Below, in pieces: positions 41,655-50,137 of a stretch of DNA of 64,000 nt. Position 1 is the stretch's first letter. Every line of letters starts with the position of its first letter. The position numbers and the translations under genes are program-made. Below the pieces are notes generated by a model. It was not told the DNA's origin. It made no database searches and worked only from the letters and a program-made list of their open reading frames with translations. Origin of the DNA: Acidovorax sp. Leaf160 (GTDB taxonomy: Bacteria > Pseudomonadota > Gammaproteobacteria > Burkholderiales > Burkholderiaceae_C); contig NZ_LMOV01000005.1 in the NCBI RefSeq assembly GCF_001424265.1, positions 1-64,000 on the forward strand. The letters run 5' to 3'.

Positions 41655-43723
41655 AAACGCCTTCGATGAACTCGGTTCGCCAGTGGGGCTCCGCCCTGCA
41701 GGGCATGGCCGCCCCGCTGCTGGTGGTGGCCATCCTCGGGCTGATGGTGCTGCCCATTCCGGCCTGGCTGCTGGACACCTTCTTCACGCTGAACATCGCC
41801 GTCGCGCTAATGGTGATGATGGTGGCGGCGTACATGATCCGCCCGCTGGACTTCGCCGCCTTCCCCACGGTGCTGCTGCTCACCACCCTGATGCGCCTGT
41901 CGCTGAACGTGGCCTCCACCCGCGTGGTGCTGCTGGAAGGCCACACCGGCCCGGGCGCGGCCGGCGCGGTGATCGAGGCCTTCGGCCACTTCCTGATCGG
42001 CGGCAATTTCGCCGTCGGCCTGATCGTGTTCGCCATCCTGGTGGTCATCAACTTCGTGGTGGTGACCAAGGGCGCCGAGCGGATCGCCGAAGTCTCGGCC
42101 CGCTTCACGCTGGACGCCATGCCCGGCAAGCAGATGGCGGTGGACGCCGACCTGAACGCCGGCCTGATCGACGAGAAGGAAGCCCGCCGCCGCCGCGCGG
42201 AAGTGGCGGAAGAGGCCAACTTCTTCGGCTCGATGGACGGCGCCTCGAAGTTCGTGCGCGGCGACGCGGTCGCCGGCATCCTGATCCTGGTGATCAACAT
42301 CGTCGGCGGCTTCGCCATCGGCATGCTGCAGCACGACCTGTCGGCCGGCCAGGCCGCCAACAGCTACATCCTGCTGGCGGTGGGCGATGCGCTGGTGGCG
42401 CAGATCCCCGGGCTGCTGATTTCCGTGGCCGCCGCCATGGTGATCTCGCGCGTGGGCAAGGAAGAGGACATGGGCCGCCAGATCGTGCAGCAGCTCTTCA
42501 TGTCGCCGCGCGTGCTGGGCATCACCGCCGGCATCCTGATCCTGCTGGGCGTCATTCCCGGCATGCCGCATGCCGTCTTCCTCATCATGGGCGCGGGCTT
42601 CGGCTACGGCGCCTGGGTGCTGATGCAGCGCGCCAAGCGCCCCGCCCCCGTCGAGGAAGCCCCTGCGCCGGTGAGCGACGGCGAGGCCTCGTGGGACGAC
42701 CTGCAGCCCGTGGACCTGCTGGGCCTGGAGCTGGGCTACCGCCTGATCGCGCTGGTGGACAAGACCCGGCAAGGCGACCTGCTGACCCGCATCAAGGGCG
42801 TGCGCCGCAAGTTCGCCCAGGAGGTGGGCTTTTTGCCGCCCGCCGTGCACGTGCGCGACAACCTGGAACTCAAGCCCAGCGCCTACCGCATCACCCTGCG
42901 CGGCGTGATGGTGGGCGACGGCGAGGCCTTCCCCGGCATGTTCCTGGCGATCAACCCCGGCGGCATCACCACGCCGCTGATCGGAACGGCCACCACCGAC
43001 CCGGCCTTCGGCCTGCCGGCGCACTGGATCGACGAACACCAGAAGGAAGCGGCACAAATGGCCGGTTTTACGGTCGTTGATTCGGAAACCGTGATGGCGA
43101 CCCATTTGTCACACTTGATGCAAGTGCAAGCCGCCAAGCTGCTCAGCCGTACTGAGACGCAGCAACTGGTGGAACACGTCACCCGCCTGGCCCCCAAGCT
43201 CATCGAAGAAGTCGTTCCGAAAATGGTTTCCATCGCCACGTTCCAGAAAGTTCTCCAGCTGCTGCTGGAGGAGTCTGTGCACATCCGCGATATCCGCACC
43301 ATCGTCGAAACGCTGGCCGAGCACGCCGGCAGCATCAGCGACCCGGTGGAACTGGCGCGCCGCGTGCGCATCGCCCTCTCGCCGGCCATCGTGCAGCAGA
43401 TCTACGGCCCGACGCGCGAACTCAACGTCATCGCCATCGAACCCGGCCTGGAACGCCTGCTGGTGCAGGCCCTGGGCAACGCCGGCGGCCCGTCGCTGGA
43501 CCCGGGCGTGGCCGACATCCTGACGCAGAAGGCGGCGGAAGTGGCCATGAAGCAGGAAGAGATGGGCCTGCCGGCCTGCCTGCTGGTGCCCGACCCGATC
43601 CGCAACGCCATCGCCCGCCTGGTGCGCCGCGTGGCCCCCCGCCTGCAGGTGCTCGCCCACAGCGAGATCCCTGAAACCCACACCATCCGCATCGGCCCGA
43701 TCCTCAGAGGTGCATCCGCATGA
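41651..43723 (+). CDS. flhA: Flagellar export gate protein FlhA
   Basis: FlhA is the large membrane protein of the export gate and docks chaperone-substrate complexes. It has 690 residues: about eight N-terminal membrane segments with the signature RVVLLEGHTGPGAAG and EAFGHFLIGGNFAVG, then a large cytoplasmic domain from about residue 350. The length is normal. It overlaps flhB and flhF by 4 nt each (ATGA), so the three are translationally linked. Confidence 0.97.
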   Translation: MKTPSMNSVRQWGSALQGMAAPLLVVAILGLMVLPIPAWLLDTFFTLNIAVALMVMMVAAYMIRPLDFAAFPTVLLLTTLMRLSLNVASTRVVLLEGHTGPGAAGAVIEAFGHFLIGGNFAVGLIVFAILVVINFVVVTKGAERIAEVSARFTLDAMPGKQMAVDADLNAGLIDEKEARRRRAEVAEEANFFGSMDGASKFVRGDAVAGILILVINIVGGFAIGMLQHDLSAGQAANSYILLAVGDALVAQIPGLLISVAAAMVISRVGKEEDMGRQIVQQLFMSPRVLGITAGILILLGVIPGMPHAVFLIMGAGFGYGAWVLMQRAKRPAPVEEAPAPVSDGEASWDDLQPVDLLGLELGYRLIALVDKTRQGDLLTRIKGVRRKFAQEVGFLPPAVHVRDNLELKPSAYRITLRGVMVGDGEAFPGMFLAINPGGITTPLIGTATTDPAFGLPAHWIDEHQKEAAQMAGFTVVDSETVMATHLSHLMQVQAAKLLSRTETQQLVEHVTRLAPKLIEEVVPKMVSIATFQKVLQLLLEESVHIRDIRTIVETLAEHAGSISDPVELARRVRIALSPAIVQQIYGPTRELNVIAIEPGLERLLVQALGNAGGPSLDPGVADILTQKAAEVAMKQEEMGLPACLLVPDPIRNAIARLVRRVAPRLQVLAHSEIPETHTIRIGPILRGASA

Positions 43724-45312
43724 ACATCAAACGCTTCAACGCTCCCACCTCGCGGGAGGCCCTGGCCAAGGCGCGCATGGCTTTTGGTGAAGGCACGCTC
43801 ATCCTGTCGAACCGCCCCACGGCCAACGGCGTGGAAGTGGTGGCGACGGCGGAAGACACGCTCTCCAGCAGCCTGGACGCGGCCCCCGCCTCGATGCCCG
43901 CGCCGCTGGCGCCCGCCCAGCCCGCGTCCCGTGCCCCGGCCGCCGCGCCTGGCGGCCGGCTGCAGGACCGGGCATCGGACATGGCCGCCGAAACCCGTGC
44001 CCGCATGCCGTCCCGCCCCCAGCAGGGCAGCGGCCGCGAAGTGGTCGAGCAGGACACCGAACAGCTGGCGATGAGCACGCTGTCGTTCCAGGACTATGTG
44101 CGCGAGCGCATGCTGCGCCGCCGCCACGAGGCGCTGAACGACGGCGGCGCGCCCGCCCTGCCGGAACGCGCACCCGCCCACTCGGCCCATGCATTGCACG
44201 CGGCCGAACTCACCGCGCCCCGTGAGCACCGCATGCCCGCCGCCCAGCCCGTGCCGGTGGCGCGCCACAACCCGGTGCGCGCCATCCCGATGGATCTGCC
44301 CGAGCCGCCGCCTGCCCGCCGCAGCGTGGCCGCCGCGCCTTCGCTGGCCCAGGCCGCGGCGCCTCAGGGCCTGATGAACGAGCTGCAGTCGATGCGCGAG
44401 CTGATCGAGGACCGTTTCAACACGCTCGCCTGGCTGGGCCAGGCCAAGCAGGACCCGATCCAGTCCAACCTGATGCTCAAGCTGATCCGCGCAGGCTATT
44501 CGCCGGCCCTGGCACGCGGCATTCTCGAACGCATGCCCGAAGACCTGTCGGCCGGCAATGCCGTGCGCTGGCTGATGGAAGTGCTGGAGCGCAACCTGCG
44601 CACCGATTCGCATGCCCGCCCGCTGTATGAAGAAGGCGGCATCTTCGCCATGGTGGGCTCCACCGGCGTCGGCAAGACCACCACCACCGCCAAGCTGGCC
44701 GCGCTCTGCGCACGCATCCACGGCCCCGGCAGCGTAGGCCTGATCACGCTCGACACCTACCGCGTGGGCGCCCACGAACAGCTGCGCACCTATGGCCGCA
44801 TGCTCGGCATCGTCGCCCACCTGGCGCACGACCGCGCCGCCCTGCAGGACCTGCTGGGCCTGCTGAGCGGCAAGAAGATGGTGCTGATCGACACCACCGG
44901 CGTGGCGCCGCGCGATCCGCGCAAGCGCGACATGCTGGACGTGCTGGACCTGCCCCACGTGAACCGCCTGCTGGTGCTGAACGCCGGCTGCCACGGCGAC
45001 ACGCTCGACGACGTGCTGGGCGCGTTCAAGACGGCAGGCTCGCAGCAGGCCATCCTCTCCAAGGTGGACGAGGCCGTGAAGCTCGGCCCTTCCATCGATG
45101 CGCTGATCCGCCACCAGATGGTGCTGCGCGGCGTGACCAACGGCCAGCGGGTGCCCGAGGACTGGGAAGCGGCCGACGCGCACAAGCTGGTGAGCGCCTC
45201 CATGCGTTCGCCGGTCAAGTCGGCTTTCGATCCGAAGGCGTCCGATTTGAATTTCTTCTTCTCGCAGTCGCCGGACATGTCCGCCGAACGGGGGCTGGCC
45301 GATGTTGCTTGA
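43720..45312 (+). CDS. flhF: Flagellar SRP-like GTPase FlhF
   Basis: FlhF is an SRP-family GTPase that sets flagellar position and number. It has 530 residues. The N-terminal B domain (MNIKRFNAPTSREALAKAR) is followed by a long Ala/Pro/Arg-rich linker (about 60-210). The GTPase NG domain starts near 220, with G1 MVGSTGVGKTTTTAKLAAL, LITLDTYRVGAHEQL and VLIDTTGVAPRD. It overlaps flhA and the flhG-like gene. FlhF is characteristic of bacteria with polar flagella. Confidence 0.95.
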   Translation: MNIKRFNAPTSREALAKARMAFGEGTLILSNRPTANGVEVVATAEDTLSSSLDAAPASMPAPLAPAQPASRAPAAAPGGRLQDRASDMAAETRARMPSRPQQGSGREVVEQDTEQLAMSTLSFQDYVRERMLRRRHEALNDGGAPALPERAPAHSAHALHAAELTAPREHRMPAAQPVPVARHNPVRAIPMDLPEPPPARRSVAAAPSLAQAAAPQGLMNELQSMRELIEDRFNTLAWLGQAKQDPIQSNLMLKLIRAGYSPALARGILERMPEDLSAGNAVRWLMEVLERNLRTDSHARPLYEEGGIFAMVGSTGVGKTTTTAKLAALCARIHGPGSVGLITLDTYRVGAHEQLRTYGRMLGIVAHLAHDRAALQDLLGLLSGKKMVLIDTTGVAPRDPRKRDMLDVLDLPHVNRLLVLNAGCHGDTLDDVLGAFKTAGSQQAILSKVDEAVKLGPSIDALIRHQMVLRGVTNGQRVPEDWEAADAHKLVSASMRSPVKSAFDPKASDLNFFFSQSPDMSAERGLADVA

Positions 45313-46111
45313 TACCGGACTGCATCAGGGTTTCAGCCTGTCGAGCGTCACGCCGCAGGCCGAACTGCGCTGGCTGGCCGTGCTGAGCCAGCCCGACGCC
45401 ACCATGGGCCTGGAGACGCTCTGGCAGGTCTGCTCCAGCCTGCAGCGGCTGGGCTACCCGGTGGTGGTGCTGGACGGCACCGCGCGGGAAACCGGCGACG
45501 CCCCCGGGCTGGAGCAGCTGCTGGCCTCGCCCGACTGGCAGGGCGGCAGCCTCTCGCGCGGCGCGTCCACTTCCACCTCGCTGGCGGTGGTGCCCGCGGC
45601 CTATGGCCTGCTGTGCCTGGCCGAGCGCGCCAGCCGCGGTGAGGCGGCCGTGATGCAGCGCCTGCATCCGATCTTCCGCGCCTATTCGCTGGTGGTGGTC
45701 TATGCCCAGCACCCGTTGATGGCACCGCTGCTGCGCGGCACCCCGGCCCTGCCGCTGGTGATGACCTCGCCGGACGCCCCCGGGGTGGAGCAGAGCTACC
45801 GCCAGCTCAAGCACATGGCCGTGCATGCCGGCGTGCAGTGCACCGTGGCGTCGGTCGTGGCCCCCGGCCCGGCAGAGCCCCGGCGCACCCAGGCGGCCCG
45901 CGGCGCGCTGGAAACGCTGCAACGCTGCGCCGCCGAACACCTGGGCCACACGCCGAGCACCACCGTCGTGCGCGCCGGCAGCCCGCAGGATGTGCAGCGC
46001 CTGGCCTTGCAGCTGCTCGAAAACGCGTGCACCATGGACAACGGCATGCCCGGCCTGCCCACGAACCGACTGACCGCCGAGCCCCCTGCGCACTTCGTTC
46101 GGAGCCATTGA
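45302..46111 (+). CDS. FlhG-like protein without a P-loop
   Basis: A 269-residue protein in the position of flhG (also fleN or ylxH), the MinD/ParA-like partner that limits flagellar number. The layout resembles that family: LAVLSQPDATMGLETLWQ followed by LQRLGYPVVVLDG looks like the Walker A and first strand of MinD proteins. However, the expected GKGGxGKT is absent (residues 28-39). A hydrophobic strand (YSLVVVYAQHP) and an Ala-rich C-terminal half follow. It overlaps flhF by 11 nt and lies 5 nt before fliA. Probably an ATPase-dead FlhG-type regulator; direct homology should be tested. Confidence 0.65.
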   Translation: MLLDTGLHQGFSLSSVTPQAELRWLAVLSQPDATMGLETLWQVCSSLQRLGYPVVVLDGTARETGDAPGLEQLLASPDWQGGSLSRGASTSTSLAVVPAAYGLLCLAERASRGEAAVMQRLHPIFRAYSLVVVYAQHPLMAPLLRGTPALPLVMTSPDAPGVEQSYRQLKHMAVHAGVQCTVASVVAPGPAEPRRTQAARGALETLQRCAAEHLGHTPSTTVVRAGSPQDVQRLALQLLENACTMDNGMPGLPTNRLTAEPPAHFVRSH

Positions 46112-46116
46112 TTCCC

Positions 46117-46833
46117 ATGTACACCGCCAAAGGCCAGCTTGATCGCGATGCCCAGATCCGCCAGCACGTGCCCCTGGTGCGGCGGATCGCGCACCACATG
46201 ATCGCCAAGCTCCCGCCCAACGTGGAGCTGGACGACCTGATCCAGGTCGGCATGATGGGCCTGTCCGAGGCCCTCACGCGCTACGAAGCCGCCCAGGGCG
46301 TGCAGTTCGAGACCTTCGCCAGCCAGCGCATCCGCGGCGCGATGCTGGACGAGCTGCGCGAGGGCGACTGGATGTCGCGCAGCTCGCGCAAGAGCCAGAA
46401 GGACATCGAGCATGCCGTGCAGCGCATCGAGCAGAAGCTGGGCCGCAGCCCGCTCGAATCGGAAATCGCCCAGGAGCTGGGCATGTCGCTGGACGACTAC
46501 CAGTCGCTGCTGGGCAAGGTGCGCGGCACGCAGCTGGTCTACCTGGAGGACATGAGCCGGGGCGATGACGACGACGACAGCTTCCTGGACCGCCATGTGG
46601 CCGACAGCGAGGCCGACCCGATGGCCGTGCTGCGCGACCAGCGGCTCAAGGCGTCCCTGGTCGCCGCCATCAAGACACTGCCGGAGCGTGAGCAGTACAT
46701 CATGGGCATGTACTACGAGCACGACATGAACCTCAAGGAGATCGCCGCCGTGCTGGGCGTGACCGAATCGCGGGTGTGCCAACTGCACAGCCAGTCCATC
46801 GCGCGGTTGCGCGCCAAGATGCGGTCGCACTGA
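46117..46833 (+). CDS. fliA: Flagellar sigma factor FliA (sigma-28)
   Basis: FliA directs RNA polymerase to late flagellar promoters. It has 238 residues, the usual size. Region 2 (LVRRIAHHMIAKLPPNVELDDLIQVG), region 3 (DWMSRSSRKSQKDIEHAV) and region 4 (LKEIAAVLGVTESRVCQLHSQ) are all clear. The ATG at 46117 is chosen, since the frame upstream overlaps the flhG-like gene. It is the last gene of the rightward motility run, followed by a strong terminator. The promoter at 27.4 kb should be one of its targets. Confidence 0.97.
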   Translation: MYTAKGQLDRDAQIRQHVPLVRRIAHHMIAKLPPNVELDDLIQVGMMGLSEALTRYEAAQGVQFETFASQRIRGAMLDELREGDWMSRSSRKSQKDIEHAVQRIEQKLGRSPLESEIAQELGMSLDDYQSLLGKVRGTQLVYLEDMSRGDDDDDSFLDRHVADSEADPMAVLRDQRLKASLVAAIKTLPEREQYIMGMYYEHDMNLKEIAAVLGVTESRVCQLHSQSIARLRAKMRSH

Positions 46834-46882
46834 AGAAGCCAGGCGGCCACCGGCCGGCACGGAGCTGCGATCGACGCAGATG

Positions 46883-46918
46883 AAAGCAAAAGGCCGACGT
46901 TTGTCGGCCTTTTGCTTT
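46883..46918. terminator. Perfect bidirectional terminator after fliA
   Basis: A perfect 16-bp stem (46883-46898 with 46903-46918) with a 4-nt loop carries an A-rich left end and T-rich right end. It terminates fliA (+) and the SDR gene (-), which converge here. Confidence 0.92.
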
Positions 46919-46979
46919 GGTAGCCCCGGTCGGACTACCGAGAGGTTCCGCAGGGGCGGGAGATCCCCAGCCGGGCCGC

Positions 46980-47780
46980 TCAGCTCGCCGAACCGGCGCC
47001 CCCGCCCTGCCGGTGCTTGCGCGGCCGGCCGGCCAGCAGCCGGTCGAACCAGCCATTGGGCAGCAGGCGCAGCAACTTGGCGACCACGCCCATCTGCCAG
47101 GGGATGACGCGGTAGCTCGCCCCGGCACGGATGGCGCGGTAGGCGCGGTCGGCGAAGTCCTCCGGCTGCATGAGGAACGGCATGCCGTAGCGGTTCTGCC
47201 GCGTGAGGGGCGTGTCGATGTAGCCGGGGCAGAGCGTCACCACCCGCACGCCGGCCGGGCGCAGCTCGCCCCGCAGGCTCTCGCAGTAGCTGATCACCGC
47301 CGCCTTGCTGGAGCAATACGCCCCGTGGCCCGGCAGACCGCGGATGCCGGCCACGCTGCCGATGCCGACCAGCGCCCCGCTGCCGCGCTGCACCATGCCC
47401 GCCACGAAGGGCTGGAAGGTGGCGGCCATGCCGAGGTTGTTGGTGGCGAAGGTGCGCGCCATGACCTCCAGGTCCTCGCGCACGGCCGTGTCCATGCCCA
47501 CGCTGATGCCGGCATTGGCGATGACCACGTCCGGCAGGCCCTGGGCCTGCAGGCAGGCCTGGCCGGCGGCGACGATGCTGTCGGGCAGCGACACGTCTGC
47601 GCTATAGATTTGATAGCTACCCGCTTTGATTCCACGGGCGCCCGCCCATGATCTGACTTCATCCGTACGCCGTGCCACCAGCGCCAGGCGCCAGCCGGCC
47701 TGGTGGAAGCGCCAGGCCAGCGCCTGGCCGATGCCGCTGGAAGCACCGGTGATGAAGACCAGCGGGGACGACGGGTTCAT
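46980..47780 (-). CDS. Short-chain dehydrogenase/reductase with embedded repeat
   Basis: An NAD(P)-dependent SDR oxidoreductase of 266 residues. It has the cofactor motif TGASSGIG, NAGISVG, the catalytic Ser region GIGSVAGIRG and YCSSK (YxxxK). A stretch around residues 46-61, which reads GIKAGSYQIYSADV, is encoded by a piece of the dispersed repeat family (47601-47636), maintained in frame between the usual VARR and ADVS segments. The C-terminal tail is rich in Gly and basic residues. It is 78 nt downstream of lptC on the same strand. Substrate unknown. Confidence 0.88.
   Translation of the reverse strand: MNPSSPLVFITGASSGIGQALAWRFHQAGWRLALVARRTDEVRSWAGARGIKAGSYQIYSADVSLPDSIVAAGQACLQAQGLPDVVIANAGISVGMDTAVREDLEVMARTFATNNLGMAATFQPFVAGMVQRGSGALVGIGSVAGIRGLPGHGAYCSSKAAVISYCESLRGELRPAGVRVVTLCPGYIDTPLTRQNRYGMPFLMQPEDFADRAYRAIRAGASYRVIPWQMGVVAKLLRLLPNGWFDRLLAGRPRKHRQGGGAGSAS
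47601..47636. repeat. Half-copy E of the hairpin repeat, inside the SDR gene
   Basis: GCTATAGATTTGATAGCTAC (47601-47620) and the following CCGC match one arm of the repeat family (GCTATCAAAAAAATAGCTGC in copy D). The opposite arm is not recognisable. The segment is in frame and has no stop codon in the gene's reading frame. Confidence 0.6.
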
Positions 47781-47858
47781 GCGGTGCGCTCCAGGCAGGA
47801 CAAAGGCGGCGATGGCGATGGCGATGGCGGCGGCGGGGCGGGACCCTGGGTGGGCGCA

Positions 47859-48494
47859 TCAGCGCCGGTTGGCCGCGCCCGGCGCCGGCTGCAGGGTGCC
47901 GCGCACGCGGCCCTGCAGCTGGACGATCTGGTCGAGGTTGTCGTAGTCCATCCGGTCGGCGGTGAACTGGTCGCTGCCGCGCGTGAGGGTGACCGGCTGG
48001 TCCGACTGCACCTTCTCGGAATTGACCCAGATGTGCAGGAATTCGCCCCGGAACTCCAGTTTCGGCTGCGGCGCCACGCCCTTGCGGGGCAGCGACTCGC
48101 GCGTGACGATGGCATTGCCGAAGAGCTGCACCTCCGAGCCGTCGGCGTTGGACAGGGCCCGGTTGGCGGTGGCCACGGTGACGCGGCCTTCCGGCGTGAC
48201 CGAGCGCATGTGCACCTTGTCCACCTCCAGCGTGTCGGTGTCTTCGTAGTGGCGCGCCACGTCGCCGCGCATGTCGCTCTCCAGCCGGCCGGTGGCGTCG
48301 AAGGTCTTGACCGAGAAGCCGCGCATGAAATAGTCGGGTTCGTGCGTGGGCACGCGGACCTGCTGGGTCTGCGGCGGCTTGGGGGCGTTGCGCACCAGCC
48401 ACCAGGTGCCCAGCGCCAGCAGCCCCATCAGCAGCGCGGGCAGGTAAAGGGACACCCGGTCCCAGCTCAGGCGCATGCGGCGTGCGACGGTCAT
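47859..48494 (-). CDS. lptC: LPS export protein LptC
   Basis: LptC is the bitopic inner-membrane protein that passes LPS from LptBFG to LptA. It has 211 residues: one N-terminal membrane helix (VSLYLPALLMGLLALGTWWLV) and a periplasmic beta-jellyroll with PDYFMRGFSVKTFDATGRLES. It overlaps the kdsC stop by 4 nt (ATGA), placing it in the kdsD-kdsC-lptC operon. The usual lptA and lptB do not follow. Confidence 0.92.
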   Translation of the reverse strand: MTVARRMRLSWDRVSLYLPALLMGLLALGTWWLVRNAPKPPQTQQVRVPTHEPDYFMRGFSVKTFDATGRLESDMRGDVARHYEDTDTLEVDKVHMRSVTPEGRVTVATANRALSNADGSEVQLFGNAIVTRESLPRKGVAPQPKLEFRGEFLHIWVNSEKVQSDQPVTLTRGSDQFTADRMDYDNLDQIVQLQGRVRGTLQPAPGAANRR

Positions 48495-49078
48495 GCGTAG
48501 TCCGCCAGCAGCGCGGCATAGCGGCCGCTGGCCACCAGCAGCAGGTCGCAGAATTCGCGCGCCGCACCGGCGCCGCCCGGCGCTTCGGTGACGTAGTGGG
48601 CCACGGCGCGGGCTTCGATGTGGCCGTGCGCCGGGGCGCAGGCGATGGCGGAGCGGCGCATGACCGGCAGGTCGGGCCAGTCGTCGCCCATGGCGGCGGC
48701 CTGGCTCCAGTCCAGCCCCAGCTCGCCCAGGATGGCCTCGGCCGCGGGGCGCTTGTCTTCGGTGCCGAAGCGGGCATGCACCACGCCCAGCGCCTGCAGG
48801 CGCAGGCGCAGCGCGGGGGCGTCGCGCCCGGTGATCACGGCCGGCACGATGCCGGCGCGCTGCAGCAGCTTGATGCCGTGGCCGTCCAGCGTGTGAAAGC
48901 GCTTGAGCGTCTCGCCTGCTTCCGAGAAGTAGAGGCTGCCATCGGTCAGCACGCCGTCGACGTCGAAGAACGCCACGCGCACGCCCTGCGCCTTCAGCAG
49001 CAGCTCGGGGTCGTGCTGCAGGGCCGGGCGCAGCGGGGGCAGATCGGGGGTGGGGAGCGCGGGTGCGGCAGCGGCCAT
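48491..49078 (-). CDS. kdsC: 3-deoxy-D-manno-octulosonate 8-phosphate phosphatase KdsC
   Basis: KdsC is a HAD phosphatase that releases free KDO in LPS core synthesis. It has 195 residues and no cap domain. Motif I is FFDVDGVLTDGSLY, motif II lies in VITGRDAPAL, and the late motif is GDDWPDLPVMRRS. The N-terminal 25 residues are Pro-rich. It overlaps kdsD (stop and start share TGATG) and lptC. Confidence 0.94.
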   Translation of the reverse strand: MAAAAPALPTPDLPPLRPALQHDPELLLKAQGVRVAFFDVDGVLTDGSLYFSEAGETLKRFHTLDGHGIKLLQRAGIVPAVITGRDAPALRLRLQALGVVHARFGTEDKRPAAEAILGELGLDWSQAAAMGDDWPDLPVMRRSAIACAPAHGHIEARAVAHYVTEAPGGAGAAREFCDLLLVASGRYAALLADYA

Positions 49079-50079
49079 CAGATCACCTTCGCGCGCATCA
49101 GGTCGCCGATGTGGACCACGCCCACCAGCAGGCCGGCGGTGTCGGTCACCAGCACGCTGGTGATGCCGTGGCGCTCCATGGCGGCAGCGGCGTCCACCGC
49201 CAGGGCGTCGGCCGCGATGGTGCGCGGGCCGGCATGCATGACCTCGCCGGCGGTCGCGCCGCGCAGGTCGGCGCCGGCCTCGATGCGGCGGCGCAAGTCG
49301 CCATCGGTGAACACGCCCAGCAGCCGGCCTTCGGGGCTGACCACGGCGGACGTGCCCAGCCGCTTGGCGCTCATCTCGCGCATGAGTTCGCTGAACGAGG
49401 CCTGCGGCCCCACGCGCGGCACCTCGTCGCCCGCGCGCATGACGTCGGCCACATGCGTGAGCAGCTTGCGGCCCAGGGCGCCGCCGGGGTGCGACCGGGC
49501 GAAGTCCTCGGGCCGGAAGCCCCGGGCGTCCAGCAGCGCGACGGCCAGCGCGTCGCCCATGGCCAGCTGGGCCGTGGTGCTGGTGGTGGGCGCCAGGTTG
49601 AGCGGGCAGGCCTCGCGCTCCACGCTGCAGTCCAGCACCGTATCGGCATGGCGCGCCAGGGTCGACTGCAGGCCGCCGGTCATGGCGATCAGCGCGGCGC
49701 CCAGGCGCCTGAGCACCGGCAGCAGCACGGTGAGTTCGTTGCTTTCGCCGCTGTTGGAGATGGCCAGCACCAGGTCGCCCTGCGTGACCATGCCCAGGTC
49801 GCCGTGGCTGGCCTCGGCCGGGTGCACGAAGAAGGCGGGCGTGCCGGTGGAGGCCAGCGTGGCGGCGATCTTGCGGCCCACGTGGCCGCTCTTGCCCATG
49901 CCCATCACGACCACGCGGCCCGGCGTGCCCAGGATGCGGCGCACCGCGTCGACGAAGGGCTCGCCCAGGCGGGCGGCCATGCTGCCCAGCGCGGCGGCTT
50001 CGATGGCGAAGGTTTCACGGGCCAGGCGGAGGGTCTCGGCGGGGTCGAACGGCGGCACGGCGGCGGGGGCGGATGACAT
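49078..50079 (-). CDS. kdsD: Arabinose-5-phosphate isomerase KdsD
   Basis: KdsD interconverts ribulose-5-phosphate and arabinose-5-phosphate, the first step toward KDO. It has 333 residues. The SIS domain (about 45-180) contains VVVMGMGKSGHVGRKIAATL, and TSTTAQLAMGDALAVALLD. Two CBS domains fill the C-terminal third. The ATG at 50079 is preferred to the extension to 50157, which overlaps the divergent antiporter start. First gene of the KDO operon. Confidence 0.95.
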   Translation of the reverse strand: MSSAPAAVPPFDPAETLRLARETFAIEAAALGSMAARLGEPFVDAVRRILGTPGRVVVMGMGKSGHVGRKIAATLASTGTPAFFVHPAEASHGDLGMVTQGDLVLAISNSGESNELTVLLPVLRRLGAALIAMTGGLQSTLARHADTVLDCSVEREACPLNLAPTTSTTAQLAMGDALAVALLDARGFRPEDFARSHPGGALGRKLLTHVADVMRAGDEVPRVGPQASFSELMREMSAKRLGTSAVVSPEGRLLGVFTDGDLRRRIEAGADLRGATAGEVMHAGPRTIAADALAVDAAAAMERHGITSVLVTDTAGLLVGVVHIGDLMRAKVI

Positions 50080-50137
50080 GGTGGCCGATTCTATCGACCG
50101 GCCCCCGACCGGCGCTGGCGCTGGGCTAGCATCGGGC

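Noticed and set aside
48482-50137. Long N-terminal extension of the antiporter frame
   Set aside because: Antisense to kdsC and kdsD; the membrane protein clearly starts at 50138.
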